Shown: in pieces, positions 56,162 to 63,496 of the stretch
How positions within the stretch are numbered: position 1 is the stretch's first letter
Layout of the letters: each line of letters opens with the position of its first letter
NCBI RefSeq assembly: GCF_000422465.1
Contig: NZ_AULV01000013.1
Span: forward strand, 1 to 64,000
From: Paenibacillus harenae DSM 16969
GTDB taxonomy: Bacteria; Bacillota; Bacilli; Paenibacillales; Paenibacillaceae
Direction: 5' to 3'
DNA: 64,000 nucleotides
Position numbers and translations under genes: made by a program
Notes under the pieces: generated by a model
Told to the model about the DNA's origin: nothing
Database searches by the model: none
The model's input: only the letters and a program-made list of their open reading frames with translations

Positions 56162-57226
56162 ATGACCACCTTATCGCTAGCTATGATCGTTAAAAACGAA
56201 GGAAAAGTAATTGAGCGCTGTTTAAACAGCGTCAAGCATATGGTCGATGAAATGATCGTTGTTGATACGGGTTCAACCGATTCTACAAAACTTATCGCTG
56301 AGAGATTAGGCGCTAAAGTATTTGATTTTAAATGGATTGATGATTTTGCCGCAGCCAGAAATTTTTCAATCGCATGCACGACCGGCAACTGGATTCTAGT
56401 GCTTGATGCCGACGAATATTTCGAGGAGGATTACACCGTACAGCTTCGACAGTTCATTAATCAACCCCTGGACCGAATCGGTAAAGTAACGATTATCAGC
56501 AGTTATTTGGACAACGGTCAATTACGTACCGCGAAAAGCGCAGCATCCAGGCTATTTCCGCGTTCGGTATCCTATACCGGGATCATTCATGAACAGTTGG
56601 CAAGCTCATTCGAACGGACAGACACTCCGCTTATTTTTTTGCATGACGGCTACTATGAGACTGATAAATCAGAGCGTAATCTATCTCTTCTTTTGAAAGA
56701 ACTGGCATCCAAACCGGAAGACTCTTATCTTTTATTCAAAATAGGAAAAGAATATCACCGAAAAAAAGATGCCGTTCAAGCAGAAGCTTTTTATACTAAG
56801 GCACTCAGCAATCTTCAAAACCATAGCACTTATTCCGAAGAACCGATCGTCGACTATCTATATTTACTTCTCGAAACGAAGCAGTTGGACAAAGCGTTGG
56901 CTGCATTGGAAGTCCACTTCGTTCGACTGCAACATGTTTCCGATTATTATTTTGTTTGCGGACTCATCTATTTAGAGCTTGCCCTTCAGCAGCCCGATGA
57001 GGCATTGCAGTTTGTGGAAATGATCGAAAATAGCTTTCAATACTGTCTTCATTTAGGACAACAATCAGCCACAGAGTATGTTATCGGTACAGCCTCATAT
57101 CTAGCCGCTTACAATTTAGGATTGTTATATGAAATGTTCGGCCAAACCGAAAAGGCAACCGCCATGTATCGCCTTTCCTCCTCTTCAGGCTATGAACCGG
57201 CGCGCGATCGATTGAACTTCATATAA
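56162..57226 (+). CDS. Family 2 glycosyltransferase with TPR-like C-terminus
   Basis: A 354-residue protein. A GT-A fold occupies about 1-100: LAMIVKNEGKVIERCLNSV, DEMIVVDTGSTDST and the metal-binding LVLDADE; catalysis-linked RLFP and IHEQ follow. The C-terminal half (about 170-350) consists of TPR-like helical pairs. It lies on the plus strand between hag and fliD, inside a cluster otherwise on the minus strand. The setting suggests flagellin glycosylation, a role known for GTs next to flagellin genes in several Firmicutes, but no sugar-nucleotide genes are here. Start ATG 56162 follows GAGGAA. Confidence 0.88.
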   Translation: MTTLSLAMIVKNEGKVIERCLNSVKHMVDEMIVVDTGSTDSTKLIAERLGAKVFDFKWIDDFAAARNFSIACTTGNWILVLDADEYFEEDYTVQLRQFINQPLDRIGKVTIISSYLDNGQLRTAKSAASRLFPRSVSYTGIIHEQLASSFERTDTPLIFLHDGYYETDKSERNLSLLLKELASKPEDSYLLFKIGKEYHRKKDAVQAEAFYTKALSNLQNHSTYSEEPIVDYLYLLLETKQLDKALAALEVHFVRLQHVSDYYFVCGLIYLELALQQPDEALQFVEMIENSFQYCLHLGQQSATEYVIGTASYLAAYNLGLLYEMFGQTEKATAMYRLSSSSGYEPARDRLNFI

Positions 57227-57266
57227 ACAAGAAAGACCCTTCGCAATGAAGGGTCTTTCTTGTTTA
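57225..57266. terminator. Bidirectional terminator between glycosyltransferase and hag
   Basis: An 18-bp inverted repeat (AAACAAGAAAGACCCTTC and its complement) with a GCAAT loop ends both convergent genes; on the minus strand it lies 6 bp past the hag stop. Confidence 0.95.
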
Positions 57267-57272
57267 TAGCGA

Positions 57273-58082
57273 TTAACGAAGCAATTGCAGTACGCCTTGT
57301 GGAGCTTGGTTCGCTTGCGCCAGCATAGCTGTCGAAGCTTGTTGCAGGATGTTGAATTTTGTGTATTTCATCATCTCAGCAGCCATGTCCGTATCACGAA
57401 TACGCGATTCAGCAGCCTGCAGGTTTTCAGCGTTAACGCTAATGTTGTTGTAAACATGCTCCAATTGGTTTTGGAACGCACCCAGCGTCGAACGAGCTGT
57501 GTTTACAGTGTTGATCGATGTATCGATCTTAGCCAGTGCAGCTTGTGCATTTGCAACAGTGTCAATCGTACCAACATCAAGAGCAGAAATGTCGACTGTC
57601 GTAAGGTCAATTTCAACTTTGTCAGCCAGATTACCGCCTACTTGAATGTTCAACGGAGTAGTTACGGAGCCGTCAAGCACTTTGATTCCATTGAATTCAG
57701 TGTTAGAAGCGATGTAGCTGATTGCTTGTTCCAACGAAGTGTACTCAGATACCATTGCATTGTGGTCGTCCGTGTTGTATGTGCTGTTGGAAGCTTGCGT
57801 AGCAAGTTCTTTCATACGAGTAAGCATGTCGGACACTTCGTTCATCGCGCCCTCGGCAGCTTGTACCAACGAAACGCCGTCTTGAGCGTTGCGCATGCCT
57901 TGGTTCATCGATTTCAGTGCAGCGCGCATTTTCTCGGAAATCGAGAGACCGGCAGCGTCGTCAGCAGCACGGTTGATGCGGTAACCGGAAGAAAGCTTCT
58001 CGCTCGATTTACCTTGTTGTACGTTGTTAAACAACAGGTTGCGGTGCGAGTTCATTGCGTTAAGATTGTGGTTGATAATCAT
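57273..58082 (-). CDS. hag: Flagellin
   Basis: The filament subunit, 269 residues, a short flagellin with D0 and D1 only. N-terminal MIINHNLNAMNSHRNL and SSGYRINRAADDAAGLSISEKMR, and C-terminal ENLQAAESRIRDTDMAAEM plus QASTAMLAQANQAPQGVLQLLR, are conserved. The central surface domain is reduced to about 50 residues. The ATG follows a strong AAGGAGGAAC site that overlaps a CsrA-type GGA motif. It has a sigma-D promoter at 58150-58177 and lies after csrA. Confidence 0.98.
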   Translation of the reverse strand: MIINHNLNAMNSHRNLLFNNVQQGKSSEKLSSGYRINRAADDAAGLSISEKMRAALKSMNQGMRNAQDGVSLVQAAEGAMNEVSDMLTRMKELATQASNSTYNTDDHNAMVSEYTSLEQAISYIASNTEFNGIKVLDGSVTTPLNIQVGGNLADKVEIDLTTVDISALDVGTIDTVANAQAALAKIDTSINTVNTARSTLGAFQNQLEHVYNNISVNAENLQAAESRIRDTDMAAEMMKYTKFNILQQASTAMLAQANQAPQGVLQLLR

Positions 58083-58087
58083 GAAAT

Positions 58088-58125
58088 GTTCCTCCTTGAA
58101 ATTATAATGTCCACTTCCATGTGGG
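58088..58125 (-). promoter_or_regulatory. CsrA-binding sites in the hag leader
   Basis: On the minus strand a small hairpin CCAC-ATGGAA-GTGG (58111-58124) shows GGA in its loop. About 15 nt downstream the ribosome-binding site AAGGAGGAAC (58088-58097) carries two more GGA motifs. Paired sites like these, one in a stem-loop and one at the ribosome-binding site, let CsrA block hag translation in B. subtilis. csrA and fliW are next door. Confidence 0.7.
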
Positions 58126-58149
58126 CAGGCTGTTCGCCTTACATTATTA

Positions 58150-58177
58150 TTATCGGAGGCATATGATCGAAAGTTTA
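58150..58177 (-). promoter_or_regulatory. Sigma-D promoter of hag
   Basis: The minus strand reads TAAA (58174-58177), a 16-bp spacer, then TCCGATAA (58150-58157). It lies between csrA and hag; no terminator separates them, so readthrough from the flg operon is also possible. Confidence 0.78.
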
Positions 58178-58192
58178 TAGACTTGAAAAAAA

Positions 58193-58429
58193 TTATTTAC
58201 TCATAGTACTTTTAGACCATTTCGCAAGTGACTCCAAATCAACATCAGCTAGTACGGATTGCTTATTTGTGCTACGCACATCATCTGTTATTTCTTTGCG
58301 AATGACACTAATCTCCCGGGGAGCGACAATGCCGATCTTCACTTGATCCCCTTCAATACTAGTAATCATTATCTCAATGTCGTTATTAATCAATATCGAT
58401 TGGCCGCGCTTGCGACTTAATATCAGCAT
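58193..58429 (-). CDS. csrA: Carbon storage regulator CsrA
   Basis: A 78-residue RNA-binding translational repressor. MLILSRKRGQSILI and the region VKIGIVAPREISVIRKEI form the RNA-binding strands. It starts within the fliW stop (TAATG) and so is coupled to it. The known partner switch is FliW binding CsrA to relieve repression of hag; all three genes and the leader site are present here. Confidence 0.97.
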   Translation of the reverse strand: MLILSRKRGQSILINNDIEIMITSIEGDQVKIGIVAPREISVIRKEITDDVRSTNKQSVLADVDLESLAKWSKSTMSK

Positions 58430-58845
58430 TAGCAGCCACCTTCAGTTCTAGATGAGAATAAAGGCATATTGACGGAGTAATTTACTCCGTTCAATACGAC
58501 TTGCCTGCTCACTCCAGTTTTAATATTAATGACTAAAGGAGCGAGCAAATTAACCGTTGATAATTCAAAAGGCTTCTTTACCGTAACGATAGACAATACA
58601 AGTATATCGTCTGCTTGTGCTATGCCCAGTTCTCCGATCATTTGATCGTTCAATTGAAATTCGTATTCAGGATAGGCGTCAAAAGGTGAGATTACAACAA
58701 ACCTTATTTCCGATTCTTCAACGCTTTGGACATGAGCGAAGACACTGCCCGCCTCTATTTCTTCCGCTTTAAAATAACTAAATTGTTCGAAACCGTAAAT
58801 ACTGCCGCCAAAATCAAGTTTTACATTTTGAAGCAACGGATGCAT
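58429..58845 (-). CDS. fliW: Flagellar assembly factor FliW
   Basis: FliW binds flagellin and, when free, sequesters CsrA. At 138 residues it shows family motifs GFEQFSYF (near the N-terminus), FVVISPFDAYPEYEFQL, ILVLSIVTV and NLLAPLVINI. An AAGGAGG site precedes the ATG. It follows yviE by 53 bp, which contain a perfect AT-rich hairpin. Confidence 0.96.
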   Translation of the reverse strand: MHPLLQNVKLDFGGSIYGFEQFSYFKAEEIEAGSVFAHVQSVEESEIRFVVISPFDAYPEYEFQLNDQMIGELGIAQADDILVLSIVTVKKPFELSTVNLLAPLVINIKTGVSRQVVLNGVNYSVNMPLFSSRTEGGC

Positions 58846-58867
58846 GGCAATCCTCCTTATATAAAAG

Positions 58868-58897
58868 CTAATGCTATAGCTTATGCTATAGCATTAG
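58868..58897 (-). terminator. Perfect 12-bp hairpin between yviE and fliW
   Basis: CTAATGCTATAG and CTATAGCATTAG flank a 6-nt loop, directly after the yviE stop. On the minus strand it is followed by CTTTTATATAAGGAGG, i.e. a weak T-run running into the fliW ribosome-binding site. It may be a partial terminator, an RNA processing site or an mRNA-stabilising hairpin; undecided. Confidence 0.5.
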
Positions 58898-58898
58898 T

Positions 58899-59468
58899 TT
58901 ATTTATACCAATCATAGGTTGTAACATCAATAGAGATCGAATTTTTCTGCCTTAAATAAATGTCCAGCTTTCCCCTTACAACCTGAATCTCCGGTTTGAT
59001 AGGGGTATACTCAATTTCTACGGGCGACGGAGTAATGGCTGTATCCACACCGCCGGCCGAATAAGAAATATGAACATTATCATAATCAGGCGTTCCTGGT
59101 ATATAGTTTACCGGACTCTGGTCAAATACCTTACTCCTGGCAATGTCTGCGAACGCGTTTCGTTTATTCGTGATATCGGCCATCTGATGGCCCTCCTGAA
59201 CTCTTTGGGCAAGATGCTGCAGAAAAACCGATTTCATTTGGCTGTAAAGCTGTTTGTTCCATTCCATATGCGGCCCTTTGGCAAGTGCGCTCCATGCTTG
59301 ACTCGAGTCAATTTCCAGCTGTGCCGGCGTCGATGAAAAATCCATTTCAGCTTGTTGCTGTTTTATTTGCATATCTCCGCTGTAAGACTGAATCGACTGC
59401 TGCGCGGCTCTTGATTCTATTCCTATAGCCGCAAAGGTTTGCCTAATAGATAGTCTTAACTCGTTCAT
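58899..59468 (-). CDS. yviE: YviE-like protein (DUF6470)
   Basis: A 189-residue protein in the position of B. subtilis yviE (between flgL and fliW). N-terminal QTFAAIGIESRAAQQSIQ and the phrase AEMDFSSTPAQLEIDSSQAW are characteristic; the C-terminus is beta-rich. Function unknown, presumed linked to late flagellar assembly because of this fixed position. No signal peptide. Confidence 0.85.
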   Translation of the reverse strand: MNELRLSIRQTFAAIGIESRAAQQSIQSYSGDMQIKQQQAEMDFSSTPAQLEIDSSQAWSALAKGPHMEWNKQLYSQMKSVFLQHLAQRVQEGHQMADITNKRNAFADIARSKVFDQSPVNYIPGTPDYDNVHISYSAGGVDTAITPSPVEIEYTPIKPEIQVVRGKLDIYLRQKNSISIDVTTYDWYK

Positions 59469-59475
59469 ATTCTAA

Positions 59476-60375
59476 TTACCTTAAATAATCGATTAAGGAA
59501 GGCTGGATAATTTTCGCACCGGTAGATAGGGAAGCCTGATAGACAGTCTGCTCTTGATTGAATTTCATAATGGTTTCGGCCATATCGGCATCTTCGGTTT
59601 CGCCTTGTAGACTATTTAAATTAAGTGTTAAATCCTGCAACCTCGCATCGATCAATTCCACCCGATTTGTACGGGCACCAATCTCCGAACGTACGTTTAC
59701 GATTTGATCATAGCGTGAATTCAATTCGTTAGCCGCACTTTTCAATGCCGTTGGATTTGCTGTTGGCGTCAATGCATTATGAATATCCTTTAAAACTCTA
59801 AATAAGTTGTTCGTATCCGTTGAACTGCCGAACACTTCATCTCCGGTTATATTAATAGGTACCGTCACACCGGCAGACAACGTAATCAACGTCTTCATCG
59901 TATCCGAATCCTGAGTCTCTGCTGTTGCCTGATCATATGGTGCTTTGTCTGTCATTTGTCCATTAAAAATATATTTACCATTAATCGAATCATTGCCAAT
60001 CATAACTGCCTGTTCATATAGTTGTTGAATTTCAATGCCAATAGCATCCAAGGCTGTTTGCGGATTCGTACCATTCTGAGCCTGCGTGACAAGCTCCTGA
60101 GCTCTCTGCACAATATCATTTAATTGACCGAGAACGGAATCCGTATGCTCCAGCTGTGATTTTGCCGTTGTAACGTTCTTCTCGTACTGCTCGTTCATCG
60201 CAAGCTCGCTGCGGTACCGCAAGGAATACGTAATGCCAACCGGATCATCGGACGGTTTGTTCAATTTGCGGCCCGTGGAGAGCATGTTTTGTTGATGCTC
60301 CAACCGATTTAAATTGTGGGTAACGTTACGCATGAGGTTACCATGCATCATGCCGGGTGTTACGCGAAGTGCCAC
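59476..60375 (-). CDS. flgL: Flagellar hook-associated protein FlgL (HAP3)
   Basis: This protein forms the second hook-filament junction ring. At 299 residues it has the flagellin-like N-terminus MALRVTPGMMHGNLMRNVTHNL, SSGRKLNKPSDDPVG-type phrase (STGRKLNKPSDDPVGI) and a C-terminal TIMKFNQEQTVYQASLSTGAKI. It follows flgK by 32 bp. Confidence 0.97.
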   Translation of the reverse strand: MALRVTPGMMHGNLMRNVTHNLNRLEHQQNMLSTGRKLNKPSDDPVGITYSLRYRSELAMNEQYEKNVTTAKSQLEHTDSVLGQLNDIVQRAQELVTQAQNGTNPQTALDAIGIEIQQLYEQAVMIGNDSINGKYIFNGQMTDKAPYDQATAETQDSDTMKTLITLSAGVTVPINITGDEVFGSSTDTNNLFRVLKDIHNALTPTANPTALKSAANELNSRYDQIVNVRSEIGARTNRVELIDARLQDLTLNLNSLQGETEDADMAETIMKFNQEQTVYQASLSTGAKIIQPSLIDYLR

Positions 60376-60407
60376 TGCTCATTCCTCCTTATTTGAGAAG
60401 AGATCGA

Positions 60408-61949
60408 TTAACGTCCTACAATACCCATGCCATTAATCACTTTATCCAACGTTTCATCGATCGAAGTCATGAATCGCGCAGCAGCGGAATACGCATGCTG
60501 GAACTTAATTAATTCCGACATTTCTTCGTCAAGCGAGACGCCCATTACCGATTGCCTGCTTGATTCAACCTGATTCACGATGTCGTACTGGTTCATATAT
60601 TGACGTTCAGCCTCTTGCGCTTGGACGCCAAGCTGTCCAATGACCGATTGGTAGTATGAATCAATCGTTCCGCTGGAAATTCCGTTTCCGCTGCTTGTTG
60701 GCGTGAAAGCAAATGAATTGTTTTTCAAATCAGCCATCAGGTTCGCCAGCGTGTTATTTCCTTTTACCGTCTCATTAACTCCGTTAACGATTTCGGTCCG
60801 CATGGAGGTCGCGATCATCATCGGATCGTCCGTAATTTCTTTGCTCAAGCTGATGTTGCCTGCTGTTACCGGTACCATTACGCCATTAACCTTATAGCTT
60901 GCAGGCACAAAAACATCTCCCGCTTGCTGGGGCGGGTTCGTAAATAGATAGCCCAGCTTATGAAGTCCGTTAATCCCGTTAACGGTTACCTGCTGATCGG
61001 CTGCAAGCTTCGCTCCGTTATACATGGTTCCTGCCGGAAGAGTCACGGTTATTTGCCCGTTAACCAGCGTGTTGGCCATGGCATCAATCTGCTCTTTATA
61101 ATCGGCCACATATTTATCACGGGACAGGATCATCCCGGAAAGTTCGCCGCCATTAAGTCGTCCTGCCGTAAATTGCGCTTCAATCTGGGCCGAAGTAGCG
61201 GGGATAGCATTAGGTCCGGTAACGATATTTTGCGTGCCGATGGAGATGTCATAGCCGTTCGCCGTATGCGTTACGGTCGTATTCGCAATATGCGAAAGCT
61301 GATCCACCAGATAGTCCCGCTGATCACGCAAATCGTTCGGATTGTCGCCAAGGTCCTCCAGACGTTTGATCTCATAGTTGAGATTGGCGATCGATCCCGC
61401 AATCGAATTGACTTCCGATACCTTAACTTCAATATTTGCCGTAAGGTCCTTATCCAGATCCTCCAAATGCTTGCTTGTTGTGTTGAATGCGTCGACAAGG
61501 GCCAATGCATTCTCGCGGACAATCTTACGTCCCGTAATATTCTCCGGGTCTTTACTCAAATCGGTCCATGACTTCCAAAAATTGTCCAATACGGTACGAA
61601 GGCCGGAATCCGACGGCTCATTAAAGATCGTTTCGAGCTTGCCGAGCGTTGACGATTGAATGGACCAGCCGCCGTAGGATGAGTTGGCGTTGCGGAATTG
61701 ATCATCCAAGTACTGTTCCCGAATCCGGGTAATGGATGTAAACTCCACGCCGGTACCTAATTGGCCAGGCGTGTTCGACCGCATAAATCCAGGCGCTTCT
61801 ATCGGACGGGATGCCACTAGATTGACCCGTTGGCGGGAATAACCCGGGGTATTCGCATTCGATATGTTATGCCCTATTGTATTAATCGTAGCCTGATTAG
61901 CGAATAGGCTCCGTTTGGCTGTTTCTATGCCGTGAAAGGTCGATCTCAT
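60408..61949 (-). CDS. flgK: Flagellar hook-associated protein FlgK (HAP1)
   Basis: This protein forms the first hook-filament junction ring. From ATG 61949 (AAGGAGG 9 nt ahead; a TTG codon directly before is in frame) it has 513 residues. Rod/hook motif NTIGHNISNANTPGYSRQRVNL is near the N-terminus. The C-terminus GVSLDEEMSELIKFQHAYSAAARFM is typical. Normal length with a full middle region, unlike FliD here. Confidence 0.97.
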   Translation of the reverse strand: MRSTFHGIETAKRSLFANQATINTIGHNISNANTPGYSRQRVNLVASRPIEAPGFMRSNTPGQLGTGVEFTSITRIREQYLDDQFRNANSSYGGWSIQSSTLGKLETIFNEPSDSGLRTVLDNFWKSWTDLSKDPENITGRKIVRENALALVDAFNTTSKHLEDLDKDLTANIEVKVSEVNSIAGSIANLNYEIKRLEDLGDNPNDLRDQRDYLVDQLSHIANTTVTHTANGYDISIGTQNIVTGPNAIPATSAQIEAQFTAGRLNGGELSGMILSRDKYVADYKEQIDAMANTLVNGQITVTLPAGTMYNGAKLAADQQVTVNGINGLHKLGYLFTNPPQQAGDVFVPASYKVNGVMVPVTAGNISLSKEITDDPMMIATSMRTEIVNGVNETVKGNNTLANLMADLKNNSFAFTPTSSGNGISSGTIDSYYQSVIGQLGVQAQEAERQYMNQYDIVNQVESSRQSVMGVSLDEEMSELIKFQHAYSAAARFMTSIDETLDKVINGMGIVGR

Positions 61950-61963
61950 CAAGCCGTGCCTCC

Positions 61964-62464
61964 TTAAGCCTTCGAATTATATATGCCGTTCCGATTGGAA
62001 TTGCGCAATTGATTGGACGGATGCTTATATGTGTAACTCTCATCCTCTGGGGATATCAACAAATCAATCGAGAAATGAACGAAATCAAGCGATTGATTCA
62101 GTAAATCCTGGTTCAGATCGTTGAGGTTCTTCAGTTCCTTCAGCACGCTTTCAAGCCGTTCATGAACTTCTTGCAGCCGAATACGCTCCTCCGGCACGAA
62201 GACGACCCCCATCAGCTGGCGATAAGTCGTGTTGATCCGATTCTTCACGCCTTTCTCCAGCATGAGCTTCCTGCAGGCCGCAACCCGCATCATATCCATC
62301 GCCGTTATATCCTTGAGTATCTTGGATTCCAACCGCATAATGCGCATAAGGGAATCAAGGTCTTTGCTTATTATGGCTTGCTTCTTCTCCAAACCCGACT
62401 GCAGCAGGTGCTTATGCATTTCGGTTAAGCTGTCCATCGTTTCGATAACTTTGGATACCGTCAT
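61964..62464 (-). CDS. flgN: FlgN-family export chaperone
   Basis: A cytoplasmic chaperone for FlgK and FlgL. The likely start is ATG 62464 (166 residues) after AGAAGGTGG; a GTG five codons further up lies inside that site. The protein is helical with the FlgN-type VIETMDSLTEMHKHLLQSGLEKKQ...II opening. Its position before flgK fits. Confidence 0.85.
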   Translation of the reverse strand: MTVSKVIETMDSLTEMHKHLLQSGLEKKQAIISKDLDSLMRIMRLESKILKDITAMDMMRVAACRKLMLEKGVKNRINTTYRQLMGVVFVPEERIRLQEVHERLESVLKELKNLNDLNQDLLNQSLDFVHFSIDLLISPEDESYTYKHPSNQLRNSNRNGIYNSKA

Positions 62465-62491
62465 TTTCTCGCCTGCCACCTTCTATTAGTT

Positions 62492-62758
62492 CTAATCCTT
62501 CAAGTAGGGTAAGAGCTTCTCTGCAATCTTGCCGGCTTCAACATGATAAGTGCCGGATGTTACCGACTGCTTGAGCTGATTGATCCGTTCGTTCCGTTCG
62601 GCGCTGCCCGCTTGGCTGGTTGTCAGCATTTCTTTGGCTGCTGCCGAGATTTGCACCTCATCCTTCTTGCGCGCCTTGCTTGCTTCGCTTGAACGGGCTT
62701 CATTTTGCTTCTGGTAGGTGTTAAGCGCACCTATGCGATTCGTTTCGTTTATTTTCAA
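62492..62758 (-). CDS. flgM: Anti-sigma-D factor FlgM
   Basis: FlgM binds sigma-D until the hook is complete and it is exported. The start is read as TTG 62758 (88 residues, MKINETNRIGALNTYQKQ), because GAGGTG lies 6 nt ahead and the family begins MKIN; an in-frame ATG at 62776 would place the site inside the gene. ISAAAKEM and the C-terminal sigma-binding helices (IAEKLLPYLKD) are present. Its sigma-D promoter is embedded in a terminator. Confidence 0.93.
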   Translation of the reverse strand: MKINETNRIGALNTYQKQNEARSSEASKARKKDEVQISAAAKEMLTTSQAGSAERNERINQLKQSVTSGTYHVEAGKIAEKLLPYLKD

Positions 62759-62885
62759 TTCATTCACCTCATTCATTTGCAGGACCTAAGCGTAAACGGC
62801 TGTCAACTTCCTCCGGCGTAGACAGCTGACGTTTCGCAGAAATATAAACCTGTTATACGTATGAAACTTAGACGAGCTTATCGTT

Positions 62886-62920
62886 AAAAAAGCCGAATAC
62901 CTTTACAAGTATTATCGGCT
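62886..62920 (-). terminator. Terminator after yvyF that overlaps the flgM promoter
   Basis: On the minus strand, AGCCGATAATAC ... GTATTCGGCT (62909-62920 with 62891-62900; a TA bulge on the 5' arm) is followed by TTTTT. The 5' arm contains the -10 of the sigma-D promoter. Confidence 0.82.
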
Positions 62921-62939
62921 TCATTCAAATAAAAATTTA
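62911..62939 (-). promoter_or_regulatory. Sigma-D promoter of flgM-flgN-flgK-flgL
   Basis: The minus strand reads TAAA (62936-62939), a 16-bp spacer, then GCCGATAA (62912-62919), a near-perfect sigma-D -10. Transcription would start in the terminator loop, so sigma-D transcripts lack the 5' arm and should not terminate there. Confidence 0.82.
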
Positions 62940-62967
62940 TAGGCATGAAAATATTAGCATGATTTCA

Positions 62968-63384
62968 TTATTTGTCCTTATATTTGTCCAGACTTTTGTA
63001 TGCGCCGGCACGCGAATCAGACCCTCTAAGGTCATCCTTCCTGGCTAAGTCCTCAAGCATATGCTGCTTATCTCTCTGCAGCCGGGCGCGGCAATTGTCG
63101 CATATATGGTTTTCACGGATAAGCGATCCGCAGGATTCGCACGGGTACGATAAATTTGGAGCGTTCATCATGGAGATCCGGCCTTCGCGGATAAACTTCG
63201 TAATTTGCTTGATGGATACCCCGGTTGCGTCTGATACTTCCGTAATGATCGAACCTCTATTTTCACGTAAGTAGTCTGCGCATCGCTCGTACTCTTTATC
63301 GATTTCACGCAAGCACGACGGGCAGACGTCTCTAAAATTTTTGGCAAATAGTTTACCGCAGCGAGGACAATTATCCAGGTTCAT
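62968..63384 (-). CDS. yvyF: Flagellar operon protein YvyF (TIGR03826 family)
   Basis: A 138-residue protein from ATG 63384 (AAGGAGGG 9 nt ahead). It has two zinc-ribbon-like cysteine pairs at the N-terminus (NCPRCGKLF, CPSCLREI) and two more in the C-terminal half (CESCGSLI, CDNCRARL) around a helix-turn-helix-like middle (ATGVSIKQITKFIREGRI). It lies between comFC and flgM as in B. subtilis. Function unproven; a regulatory role is possible. Confidence 0.92.
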   Translation of the reverse strand: MNLDNCPRCGKLFAKNFRDVCPSCLREIDKEYERCADYLRENRGSIITEVSDATGVSIKQITKFIREGRISMMNAPNLSYPCESCGSLIRENHICDNCRARLQRDKQHMLEDLARKDDLRGSDSRAGAYKSLDKYKDK

Positions 63385-63496
63385 CGCTCTGAGCCCTCCT
63401 TCTTTGTCGATCATCATCGACTTTTATTTACATTCTAATCGAAACCTATAAATTTTTCACTATGAATCTATTACTTCACACTTATTCGCGCCCTGA

